From AC-32 sp963788215 (lineage in GTDB: Bacteria; Actinomycetota; Thermoleophilia; Gaiellales; Gaiellaceae): a DNA stretch of 64,000 bases. Of the stretch, positions 9,221 to 16,613 are shown piece after piece. Both the position numbers and the translations under genes were made by a program. The stretch covers positions 62,001 through 126,000 of the forward strand of contig CAWBFX010000005.1 of NCBI GenBank assembly GCA_963788215.1, written 5' to 3'. The notes below the pieces were generated by a model that did not search any database, was not told the origin of the DNA, and saw nothing but the letters and a program-made list of their open reading frames with translations. Positions within the stretch are counted from its first letter, which is position 1; each line of letters begins with the position of its first letter.

Positions 9221-9727
9221 ATGACGGAGTTGCTCGAGGCCCTGTACCGCGGAGACGACGACCTGGTCTCCGCGCTGCTCGCGGCCGATCCCGAGCTAAG
9301 CGTCTTCGAGGCGGCGGCCTTCGGTCGAACCGACCGCCTGCGCGAGCTACTCGACGAGGGCGCTGCGCAGGCGAACGCGTTCGGCGACGACGGCTTCCAG
9401 CCCCTCGGGCTCGCCTGTTTCTTCGGTCACGTCGAGGCGGCGCGTCTCCTCCTGGACCGCGGCGCCGATCCCAACACGCTGGCCCGCAACGAGCACATCC
9501 AGGCCGGCCCCCTCCACTCCGCTTCCGCCTCCGAGAACAAGGACGCAGAGACGCGCTACGAGCTCTGTGAGCTGCTGCTAGACCGCGGGGCCGACCCGAA
9601 CCTCGAACAGGGCGGCGGCTTCACGGCACTAGACGCGGCCCGCCAGAACGGCGACGAGCGGCTCGAGCGCCTGCTACTCGACCGCGGCGCGAGAGCCGGT
9701 GAGCGTAGGCTCGACGGAGCTCACTAA
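9221..9727 (+). CDS. Ankyrin-repeat protein
   Basis: 168 residues composed of about four ankyrin repeats; clear repeat cores are DGFQPLGLACFFGHVEAARL, LLLDRGADPN (twice) and GFTALDAARQNG. Such proteins act as protein-interaction scaffolds; no catalytic domain or signal peptide is present, so cytoplasmic. It is divergent from a MarR regulator and shares its operator, which suggests induction by the MarR ligand. The last codons and the stop lie inside the 66-bp repeat that begins at 9700, so the C-terminal GERRLDGAH is repeat-encoded. The partner is unknown. Confidence 0.85.
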   Translation: MTELLEALYRGDDDLVSALLAADPELSVFEAAAFGRTDRLRELLDEGAAQANAFGDDGFQPLGLACFFGHVEAARLLLDRGADPNTLARNEHIQAGPLHSASASENKDAETRYELCELLLDRGADPNLEQGGGFTALDAARQNGDERLERLLLDRGARAGERRLDGAH

Positions 9728-9765
9728 GGAGCGAAGGTGCCGGCTTGGCCGGCGCCGGAGCGGGA
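9700..9765 (+). repeat. 66-bp hairpin repeat, copy A
   Basis: The same sequence (about 62 of 67 aligned positions identical, one gap) is present in inverse orientation at 35353-35419. It contains a small stem (GAGC-GTAG-GCTC) and a strong stem GGTGCCGGC / GCCGGCGCC with a TTG loop. Here it covers the 3' ends of the convergent ankyrin and hydrolase genes. In one frame both copies read MSVGSTEL followed by basic residues, probably an accident of repeat conservation. Confidence 0.8.
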
Positions 9766-10644
9766 ACCACTGCGTAGCCAGTCGAGCACGACGCCCCACT
9801 CCTCGTCGAGGAGGTGGCCGCCGCCTTCGAGCAGCTCGAAGCGCGCGTTCGGCAGCCGGCCCGCGACGTATTCGCCGTGCGCGCGCGGGGCGAGCACGTC
9901 GAGCTCGCCCTGCCAGAGCCGCACGTCGGCCGTGACGTCTTCGAGCTGGAAGCCCCACGCCTTCGTGAACGCGAGATCGTCGTCGGCCCAGCCGCGCACA
10001 CCTTGGCGGATCGCCTCCACGAACGACTCGACCATGATCGCGCGGTACTCGGGCCGCGCGAGGATCGCGCGGTCGACGTCCGGCAGCTCGGCGGCGATCT
10101 GGTCCACGACCTTTTCGGGCTCGCGTGCGAGCTCGTCCGCGTAGGGCTGGAGGAAGGACTCGAGCGCCTCCGGCCCCTCGAGCGCTGCGCCGAACTCCTT
10201 CACGTTCAGGTCGGCCTGGCCGGCGAGGAAGTCGAAGTCGTCGGTGTCGGACGGCGCCGGCGTGACGAGAGCCCCGACCCGCAGGACACGGCTCTCCAGC
10301 AGCGCGCCACAGGCGAGCGCGTGCGGCGCGCCGCCCGAGCCGCCGACGACCGCGAAGCGCTCGAAGCCGAGCTCGTCGGCGATCGCCTCGATGTCACCGG
10401 CGGCGTCCGCGACGGAGCGCCCGGGCTTCGGATCAGAGCGGCCGTAGCCAGGGCGGTCGTAGGCGACCATGCGCACCCCGTAGCGCTCGTACATTCCGGC
10501 GTCGTGGTGGCGCGTGAGGCGGCTGCCGGGCGTCCCGTGGCACACGATCACCGGGACGCCGTCGGACGCGCCGCGCTGCACGAACGCAAGCGTGCGGCCG
10601 TCGGAGGTGCGTGCGGTTCCTTCCTGCTCCACCGCCAGGATCAT
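9724..10644 (-). CDS. Alpha/beta hydrolase
   Basis: 306 residues with the classical fold: HGTPGSRLT (oxyanion-hole HG), nucleophile elbow VVGGSGGAPHAL (Ser about residue 105), acid in WQGELDVLAPR and the catalytic histidine in EGGGHLLDEEW near the C terminus. Substrate unknown; the family includes esterases, epoxide hydrolases and C-C hydrolases. The ATG at 10644 overlaps the stop of the upstream 2-hydroxyacid oxidase by 4 bp, so the two are translationally coupled. The extreme C terminus (AGQAGTFAP) is encoded by the 66-bp repeat. Confidence 0.85.
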   Translation of the reverse strand: MILAVEQEGTARTSDGRTLAFVQRGASDGVPVIVCHGTPGSRLTRHHDAGMYERYGVRMVAYDRPGYGRSDPKPGRSVADAAGDIEAIADELGFERFAVVGGSGGAPHALACGALLESRVLRVGALVTPAPSDTDDFDFLAGQADLNVKEFGAALEGPEALESFLQPYADELAREPEKVVDQIAAELPDVDRAILARPEYRAIMVESFVEAIRQGVRGWADDDLAFTKAWGFQLEDVTADVRLWQGELDVLAPRAHGEYVAGRLPNARFELLEGGGHLLDEEWGVVLDWLRSGSRSGAGQAGTFAP

Positions 10645-11712
10645 ACGGACGGGCCGGCCCGCCGCACGTGCGCCCGCGTGACCGCTTCCGGGCGCGCGCA
10701 GCCGAGCAGCTTCAGCCCGGTCTCGATCTCGATCCGCAGCAGCTCGAGCACCTGTGCGACGCCCTCCTCGCCGCCGACGGCCAGGCCCCAGAGGATGGGC
10801 CGGCCGCTGAGGACCGCCCGCGCGCCGAGGGCGAGCGCCTTGAGCACGTCGGTACCGCGCCGGACGCCCCCGTCGAGGAGCACCTCGACCCGCTCGCCCA
10901 CGGCCTCGACAACCTCGGGCAGCACGTCGAGCGCGGCCGGGACGCCGTCGAGCTGGCGGCCGCCGTGGTTGGAGACGACGACACCTGCGCAGCCGTGCTC
11001 TGCGGCGAGCAGCGCGTCCTCTGCCGTGAGCACGCCCTTGAGCAGGAGCGGCAGCTCGCAGTTCGAGCGCAGCCACTCGAGGTCGCGCCAGGTCAGCGTC
11101 GAGTCGACGATGTGCCCGATCGCGGCGTGGACGTCCTTGCGCGCGAGCGGAACGGGCAGGTTCGGCTGCGGCAGGTCGTCCGGCAGCGTGAAGTCGAGGC
11201 GGGTGTCGCGCTCCCGGTTTCCCGCGATGGGAAAGTCCACGGTCAGCACCAGCGCGCGGAAGCCGGCCTCGGCGACCCCGGCCAGCAGCTCCTTCGTGAA
11301 GCCGCGGTCGCGCGACCAGTACAGCTGGAACCAGAGCGGCGCACCCGGGACGGCCGCTGCGAGCTCGGCGGGGCTGACGCTCGCGACCGTGGAGAGGCAC
11401 ATGACCGTCCCGGCGCCGACGGCCGCGCGAGCGGTGGCGAGCTCGCCCTCGGGATCGGCGAGCCGCTGGAAGGCAGTCGGCGCGACCAGCACGGGGAAGG
11501 GCCACATGGGTGCCGAGGACCTCGGTTCGCGTCGAGACCTCGCCGACGTCGACGAGGACACGCGGCCGCAGCTCCCAGCGCGTGAAGGCCTCGACGTTCG
11601 CGCGCAGCGTCTGCTCGTCGCCCGAGCCGCCGGCGTAGTAGGCGTACGCGCCGGGCTCGAGCCGACCGCGGGCCGCCTCCTCGAAGTCGGAGACGTTGAC
11701 GAGACCGTTCAC
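10641..11712 (-). CDS. FMN-dependent 2-hydroxyacid oxidase, frameshifted
   Basis: N-terminal part (GTG at 11712) reads SDFEEAARGRLEPGAYAYYA and continues to TEVLGTHVALP; the rest lies one frame over from VLVAPTAF onward. Removing one C from a run of four (11493-11496 on the plus strand GGGG) restores a 356-residue protein. FMN-binding and active-site parts are intact: QLYWSRDRGFTKEL, catalytic VVSNHGGRQLDG, and DGGVRRGTDVLKALALGA. Relatives oxidise lactate, glycolate or mandelate. The start GTGA overlaps the preceding stop. Either a homopolymer sequencing error or a recent inactivating insertion; the intact coding signal on both sides favours the former. Confidence 0.82.
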
Positions 11713-12302
11713 GCGAGGCGGATCCGAAGCGACTCGCCGTCGAGCTCGACGGCCCCGCGCTGAGCGCGAATCGCGAGCACGGCGATCGCCGCGCCGAGGT
11801 CGCGCAACTCGTCGCCGAGCAGCACCGGCGCGGAGGCAGGCGTGACGGGGGCCAACGTCAGCTCGGCGCCGCGCACGGCGAGGCGAACCTGCTCGAGCCC
11901 TCCGTGGCGCAGCGCGCACTGGGCGAGGGCCGCGACCGCGCGCTCGCTCGCATCCACGTCGAGCTCGACGGCCGTGCCGGTGCCCTCGACGACGACGCGC
12001 TCCTCGCCGAGACGCTCCGCTGCGTTCCGCGCGAGCTCGAGGCTGTCGACCTCCTTCAGCACCGGGTCGTAGCGCCCCGCCTCGATCCGAGCGCCGAGCG
12101 AGAGCTCGTCCACCAGCTCGCCCAGCTGCCCGGCCGCCGCGCCGATCATCTCGACGTAGCGGCCCGCCGGTTCCTCGAGCCCGCCCTGGCGCGTGAGCGT
12201 GTGCGCGAACCCGACCACGGTCGCGAGCGGCGTGCGCAGGTCGTGGCACGCCAGGGAGACGAGACGGGCGAAGGGGTTGTCTGCTGTAGCGTTTTCGTCC
12301 AT
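11709..12302 (-). CDS. HisKA-type protein with degenerate ATPase domain
   Basis: 197 residues. Residues 12-35 form a HisKA dimerisation helix with the phospho-acceptor box SLACHDLRTPLATVVGF. The following region looks like a shrunken HATPase: the N-box lacks the conserved Asn (AVAALAQCALRHG), and the glycine-rich loops are missing, leaving only DLGAAIAVLAIRAQRGAVEL and a final strand. It would thus not bind ATP normally and may be a pseudokinase or phosphotransfer partner. Coupled (GTGA overlap) to the 2-hydroxyacid oxidase. Its ATG at 12302 overlaps the ATG of the divergent mptA. No response regulator is nearby. Confidence 0.72.
   Translation of the reverse strand: MDENATADNPFARLVSLACHDLRTPLATVVGFAHTLTRQGGLEEPAGRYVEMIGAAAGQLGELVDELSLGARIEAGRYDPVLKEVDSLELARNAAERLGEERVVVEGTGTAVELDVDASERAVAALAQCALRHGGLEQVRLAVRGAELTLAPVTPASAPVLLGDELRDLGAAIAVLAIRAQRGAVELDGESLRIRLA
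12287..12292 (+). promoter_or_regulatory. -10 hexamer TAGCGT, leaderless start of mptA
   Basis: TAGCGT is followed by 8 nt and the ATG at 12301. The hexamer lies inside the coding sequence of the divergent kinase-like gene. Confidence 0.4.
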
Positions 12303-13275
12303 GGCGGATCCGCGGGAGCTTCTCACACACGATCTCCAGGCCTCGCCCTCGGAGGTGCCGCTCGCGCTCTCCCGCGCAGGCGTCGGCGGCGTCCAGAAGG
12401 CGATCCGGATCCGGTACGGCGAGCACGAGAAGCTGATCGCCGCGCAGATCGACTGCACGGTCGACCTCCCGGCCGAGCGCAAGGGCGTGCACATGTCGCG
12501 CTTCCCGGAGGTGTTCGAGGAGGCGATCGAGGAGGTCGTGATCGGCGAGGCCCTCCTGATCGAGAACCTCGCCGAGCACATCGCCGGCCACGTCGTCGAG
12601 CGCCAGAGCGCCCTGCGGGCCGAGGTTCGGATCACGGCGAGCTACCCGCTCGAGCGGGAGACGCCGGTCACGGGGCTGCCGACGCAGGAGATCGTCTCCC
12701 TGTTCGGGCTCGCCGCCGCCTCGGCCGAGAGCACGCGCCGGGTCGTCGGAGTCGAGGCGAACGGGATCAACGCTTGCCCGTGCGCGCAGGGGCTGGTGCG
12801 CGAGCGCGCGGCCGAGCGCCTCGGCGATGCCGGCTTCGGCGAGCTCGACGTCGAGCGCATCCTCGAGCTCGTACCGCTCGCGACCCACAACCAGCGGGGC
12901 CGCGGCACGCTCTTCGTCGGCACCGAGCGGACGCTCAACGCCGAGCAGCTCGTCCGAATCGTCGAGGGCTCGATGAGCTCGCCCGTCTACGAGCTGCTGA
13001 AGCGGCCGGACGAGCTCTTCGTGGTCGAGCACGCGCACCTGCAGCCGCGGTTCGTCGAGGACTCGGTGCGGATCGCCCTCCGCGACGCGCTCGCCGCCTA
13101 CCCGGAGCTCGACGACGGCGACTTCCTGCTCTCGCGCCAGGTGAACCTGGAGACGATCCACACGCACGACGTGATCGCGGAGCGCTACGGCACCGCGGGC
13201 GAGCTGCGCGCAGAGCTCGACGGCGGCGAGCCGGTCGCGCGCCACACCGGGCTGCACGAGTGGCTCAGCTCTTGA
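12301..13275 (+). CDS. mptA: GTP cyclohydrolase, MptA/FolE2 family
   Basis: 324 residues from the ATG at 12301. Landmarks are DLQASPSEVPLALSRAGV at the N terminus, KGVHMSRFPEV (about 61-71), VGVEANGINACPCAQ with the active-site Cys, and LATHNQRGRGT. KGxHMSR plus xACPCAQ match archaeal MptA more closely than bacterial FolE2. Both are metal-dependent enzymes opening GTP to 7,8-dihydroneopterin phosphates for folate or other pterins; MptA yields the 2',3'-cyclic phosphate. The neighbouring kinase-like gene starts on the opposite strand within the same CCATGG. Converges with plsY, overlapping by 11 bp. Confidence 0.88.
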   Translation: MADPRELLTHDLQASPSEVPLALSRAGVGGVQKAIRIRYGEHEKLIAAQIDCTVDLPAERKGVHMSRFPEVFEEAIEEVVIGEALLIENLAEHIAGHVVERQSALRAEVRITASYPLERETPVTGLPTQEIVSLFGLAAASAESTRRVVGVEANGINACPCAQGLVRERAAERLGDAGFGELDVERILELVPLATHNQRGRGTLFVGTERTLNAEQLVRIVEGSMSSPVYELLKRPDELFVVEHAHLQPRFVEDSVRIALRDALAAYPELDDGDFLLSRQVNLETIHTHDVIAERYGTAGELRAELDGGEPVARHTGLHEWLSS

Positions 13276-13880
13276 CGGGCTGAGCCGGCCGACGGAAGCG
13301 GAAGCGCGTCTCCGTGCCCGCGCGCAGGCGGGCGATGTTCGGCCGATGCAGGACGATCACCGCGAGTGCCGCTGCTCCCGCGAAGACGTCGACGGGCCAC
13401 GGCTCGCCGAGGACGACCGAGGCGACCGGCAGAGAGATCGCAGCCACGATCGACGAGACGGACGCGTAGCGGAACAGCGCGAAGACGAGGATCCAGACCA
13501 CCAGGCCGATCGGCGCCCACCAGCGGGCGCGACGCCGAGAAACGCGCCGCCACAGGTCGCGACCGCCTTGCCTCCGCGCTCGAAGCGCAGGAACAAGCGG
13601 GCGCCAGTGCCCGAGCATCGCCGCTCCGCCGGCGAGCACGCCCGCGAGGTGGCCAGACGTAGATCGTCGCCAGCAGCGCGGGGACGAAGCCTTTCAAGAC
13701 GTCGGCCGCCATCACCGGAATCCCGAAACGCGCGCCGAACGTCCGCCACACGTTCGTCGCCCCGATGTTCCCGCTGCCGACCGTGCGGATGTCGACTCCG
13801 CGGGTCAGCCGCACGAGCCAGTAGCCGGTCGGGATGCTCCCGGCCAGATACCCGGCCAGAACGAAGAGGACTGTGCTCAG
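13265..13880 (-). pseudogene. plsY: Glycerol-3-phosphate acyltransferase PlsY, multiply frameshifted
   Basis: All parts of PlsY are visible but in three frames: VLAGYLAGSIPTGYWL and VDIRTVGSGNIGATNV first, then GVLAGGAAMLGHWRP, then LFLRFERGGKAVAT, then IGLVVWILVFALFRYAS to the end LRAGTETRFRF. About four single-base changes, all between 13525 and 13660, would restore one frame. PlsY uses acyl-phosphate to acylate glycerol 3-phosphate, the first step of phospholipid synthesis, and is normally essential. The start appears to be CTG at 13880, overlapping the upstream sodA-like stop as CTGA; no ATG/GTG/TTG is in frame. Either a locally bad sequence or a pseudogene with a second copy elsewhere. 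Confidence 0.75.
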
Positions 13881-14497
13881 GGCCTGATCTGGTACTGCTC
13901 GACCCAGTCGTTCACGACGTCCCAGTCGAGGTTGTCGAAGAACGCATCGATGTAGGACGCGCGGTCGGTCGCGTAGTCGATGAAGTACGCGTGCTCGTAG
14001 ACGTCGAGCGCGACGAGCGGGGTCGCGTTCCAGACCGGGAACGTGTTCTGCGCGTCGCCGAGGTAGTTGAAGAGCTTGCCCTCGTCCCAGTCGTACGCCG
14101 TCCAGGCCCAGCCGCGGCCCGCCATTCCCGTCGCTTTCAGGTCTGCGCGCCATGCCTCGACCGAGCCGAAGTCGCGCACGATCAGGTCACGAATGCGGCC
14201 GTGCGGGTCGCCGCCGTCCCCGCCGAGGTGCTCGAAGTAGACCTCGTGGTTCTTGATCCCGCCGAGCGCGAAGCTGAGGTCGACCTTGAGCGCGCGAATC
14301 TCGGAAAAGACCTGGTTCGCGGCGGAGACGTCCACCTCCGCGAGGCGCCCCATGATTTCGTTGCGCTTGTTGACGTAGCCCTCGTAGAGCTTGTGGTGCG
14401 CCTCGACCGACTGCCGCGAGATCCCGTCGAGCTCGAGCAGCGCCGGCTTCAGCGGCCGGGCGACGATCTCCTCATGGTTGAACGCGAGCGTGGTCAA
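13877..14497 (-). CDS. Fe/Mn superoxide dismutase (paralogue 1)
   Basis: 206 residues from TTG 14497. Metal ligands are recognisable: His in SVEAHHKLYEGY, His in IKNHEVYFEHLGG, and the pair in LVALDVYEHAYFIDY. The aromatic WAWTAYDW motif is present. It disproportionates superoxide in the cytoplasm. The sequence is clearly different from the second SOD at 14558 (for example FAFNHEEIV start, no HANHSLFW), so this is not a recent duplication. No ATG or GTG is in frame; TATGCT lies 9 nt before TTG. Overlaps plsY downstream by 4 bp, which suggests one transcript. Confidence 0.87.
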   Translation of the reverse strand: MTTLAFNHEEIVARPLKPALLELDGISRQSVEAHHKLYEGYVNKRNEIMGRLAEVDVSAANQVFSEIRALKVDLSFALGGIKNHEVYFEHLGGDGGDPHGRIRDLIVRDFGSVEAWRADLKATGMAGRGWAWTAYDWDEGKLFNYLGDAQNTFPVWNATPLVALDVYEHAYFIDYATDRASYIDAFFDNLDWDVVNDWVEQYQIRP

Positions 14498-14557
14498 CGC
14501 GCGCGGAGCATACGCGATAGCCTCGGGCGCAAAGGCGCAGAGCAGAAAGGAGCGCAG

Positions 14558-15187
14558 ATGGCGTTCGAGGTCCCTCCTCTTCCCTACGACTACGGCGCGC
14601 TCGAGCCGCACATCGACGAGCAGACGATGCGCGTCCACCACGACAAGCACCACCAGGCGTACGTCGACAACGCGAACGCAGCGCTCGAAGGAACGCCGCT
14701 TGCCGACAAGCCCGTCGAGCACGTGCTGACCAACCTGGAGGCGCTGCCCGACGACAAGCAGACCGCCGTGCGCAACAACGCGGGCGGCCATGCGAACCAC
14801 TCGCTCTTCTGGGAGATCATGGGGCCCGGCGGCGGCGGGCAGCCGTCAGGCGCGCTCGCCGACGCGATCAACGACGTCTTCGGCGGGCTCGACGACCTCA
14901 AGAAGCAGGTCAACGAGAACGGCGTCAAGCGCTTCGGCTCCGGCTGGACGTGGCTCGTGCACGACGGCACCGGCCTCGCGCTCTACTCGCTGCCGAACCA
15001 GGACTCGCCGCTGCTCACCGGTGACATCCCGATCCTCGGGATCGACGTCTGGGAGCACGCCTACTACCTCAACTACCAGAACAGGCGCCCCGACTACCTC
15101 GAGGCCTGGTGGAACGTCGTCAACTGGGACGCGGTCGCGCAGAACTTCGAGCGCGCGGTGGCGGAAGCCGGAGCTCCCGCCACCTAG
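14558..15187 (+). CDS. sodA: Mn/Fe superoxide dismutase (paralogue 2)
   Basis: 209 residues. Classic features: FEVPPLPYDYGALEPHID at the N terminus, RVHHDKHHQAYVDNAN, HANHSLFWEIMGPGGGG, GSGWTWLV and the metal ligands in ILGIDVWEHAYYLNYQN. The MGP-GG stretch and GSGW favour manganese. A good Shine-Dalgarno (AAAGGAG) precedes the ATG, and TAGCCT at 14517-14522 may be its -10. It is divergent from the other SOD with 60 bp between starts, so both promoters share one short region. Confidence 0.93.
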   Translation: MAFEVPPLPYDYGALEPHIDEQTMRVHHDKHHQAYVDNANAALEGTPLADKPVEHVLTNLEALPDDKQTAVRNNAGGHANHSLFWEIMGPGGGGQPSGALADAINDVFGGLDDLKKQVNENGVKRFGSGWTWLVHDGTGLALYSLPNQDSPLLTGDIPILGIDVWEHAYYLNYQNRRPDYLEAWWNVVNWDAVAQNFERAVAEAGAPAT

Positions 15188-15198
15188 GCGTCAAAGCA

Positions 15199-15831
15199 TC
15201 AGTTCCGAACGACGTTGCTCGTGGCCGTCACGTAGCAGGGCGCGGCCTGCGCCTTGCTGATGGCCAGGCGCACTCTTGCGCGCCTGGCGACCTTCGCCTT
15301 GAACGGCGCCGAGGCGATGACGGTCGGCTTCGCCGGCCCCGGGACGGACGTCGTCAGCGTGACCTTCTTGACCTGCACCCAGCGCTTGCGCACGGTCGCG
15401 TAACGCTGGAAGAGCAGCGTCTTCCCCTTCAGGTCCATTCCCGCGGTGACGGTCGCAGTGAACGACCCGCGCTTGACCCGCTTGATGGCGATGATCGGCT
15501 TGACGTTGACCATCGCCGGGGCGCTCTTGGTCGCCTTCTGGCTCGCCTGGTAGCTGGTGGCGACGGCCGGCGACGCGGTGGTCGCGTAGCTGCCGTTCGC
15601 AGCGGTCTTGACGCGGGCCAGGTTGACGGCCTTCGTCGTCCCGCAGGCAAGGGCCTGGACGGTGATCTGCTGGTTCGCCTTCGGCGGCGTGAGCATTCCC
15701 GAGAGCGTCACCGACTTCCCGTAGACGACGGTGGGCGCGCTCGACGCAAGCGTCAGGGGCGGGCTGGCCGCCGACGCCGCGGAGGCGAGGGCAGCTGCTG
15801 CGATGACTGTGAGTGTGGCTGTGATTTTCAT
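15199..15831 (-). CDS. Secreted protein of unknown function
   Basis: 210 residues. A clear signal peptide (MKITATLTVIAAAALASA, cleavage after ASAA) is followed by a beta-rich, Thr/Val/Lys-rich mature part with two similar halves (VVYGKSVTLSGMLTPP and GSFTATVTAGMDLKGKTLLFQ) that look like immunoglobulin-like or surface-adhesin modules. Two cysteines (ACGTT and APCYVTATS) could form one disulfide. No enzyme motif. The ATG has no strong Shine-Dalgarno. Envelope or extracellular location is inferred from the signal peptide only. Confidence 0.72.
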   Translation of the reverse strand: MKITATLTVIAAAALASAASAASPPLTLASSAPTVVYGKSVTLSGMLTPPKANQQITVQALACGTTKAVNLARVKTAANGSYATTASPAVATSYQASQKATKSAPAMVNVKPIIAIKRVKRGSFTATVTAGMDLKGKTLLFQRYATVRKRWVQVKKVTLTTSVPGPAKPTVIASAPFKAKVARRARVRLAISKAQAAPCYVTATSNVVRN

Positions 15832-15887
15832 GTGGCGAAAATGACGGCTGTACCGGCCGAAACTTGCGTCCTGCTATGACTCGTTCG

Positions 15888-16547
15888 ATGAGGGCGCTCG
15901 TCACCGGGGGCACCGGCCGCGTGGGCTCCGCGATCGCCGCGCGGCTCGAACGCGACGGCTGGGCCGTGAAGGCGGCCGGCCGCGCGGACGGCGACGTCTC
16001 CGAGCCGGGGCAGGCGCGAACGCTCGTCGAGCGGGCGGCCGCCGAGCTCGGGGGCCTCGACCTGCTCGTCAACGCGGCCGGCGAAGGCTTTGCTCCCAAG
16101 CCGGTCGACGAGCTCACCGAGGCGGACTGGGACGCCGCCTTCGGCGCCACTGCGAAGGGCAGCTTCTTCGTGACGCAGGCCGCGGCGCCGCACCTGCGCG
16201 AGTCGCGGGGCTGCGTCGTGATGATCGAGGACGTCGCCGCCTACCAGCCGTGGCCCTCGTTCGCGGCGCACTGCGCTGCGAAGGCGGCCCAGGCGATGCT
16301 GACCCGCGTCCTCGCGCGTGCGCTCGCGCCGGAGGTGCGCGTCTGCGGCGTGGCGCCGGGCTCCGTTGCGGTCGAGCCCGGCCAGGAAGAACGGCGCGCC
16401 GCGGAGACGCTGCTCGGGCGGATCGGAGCGGCCGAAGACGTCGCGGACGCGGTTGCGTATCTGGTTTCCGCGGGCTTCGTGACGGGCACCACCATCGTCG
16501 TCGACGGCGGACGCCTGTCGCAATCCGCTGCGCGCACATTTCCGTAA
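15888..16547 (+). CDS. SDR-family oxidoreductase with His in place of catalytic Tyr
   Basis: 219 residues. Rossmann motif TGGTGRVGSAIA, NAAG after strand 4 and C-terminal VTGTTIVVDGG show a short-chain dehydrogenase. The active-site YxxxK reads HCAAK (in SFAAHCAAKAAQAML), so the catalytic Tyr is His while Lys is kept; the Ser position reads IEDVAAY. Activity may be altered or lost. Substrate unknown. ATG 15888 is preferred because it starts three residues before the fold; ATG 15876 is in frame too. The gene lies just upstream of an ECF sigma gene but need not be functionally linked. Confidence 0.82.
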   Translation: MRALVTGGTGRVGSAIAARLERDGWAVKAAGRADGDVSEPGQARTLVERAAAELGGLDLLVNAAGEGFAPKPVDELTEADWDAAFGATAKGSFFVTQAAAPHLRESRGCVVMIEDVAAYQPWPSFAAHCAAKAAQAMLTRVLARALAPEVRVCGVAPGSVAVEPGQEERRAAETLLGRIGAAEDVADAVAYLVSAGFVTGTTIVVDGGRLSQSAARTFP

Positions 16548-16613
16548 GAAACAGTGATGGAGCTTGCGCTCGGAACACCTCGGCGCTTGCCCGCACCGTC
16601 TCCCTCAGCCACG

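Noticed and set aside
9700..9765. Small gene reading MSVGSTEL in both copies of the 66-bp repeat
   Set aside because: The frame is conserved only as far as the repeat itself; downstream sequences differ and overlap other genes in the wrong frame.
9724..13257. 1177-codon open frame on the minus strand
   Set aside because: It is a composite of the real hydrolase gene, the N-terminal part of the oxidase and long antisense frames of mptA and the kinase gene; only two short parts match families.
13346..14557. Long plus-strand frame upstream of sodA
   Set aside because: Antisense of plsY and the first SOD; similarity starts only at the ATG of sodA at 14558, which has its own ribosome site.
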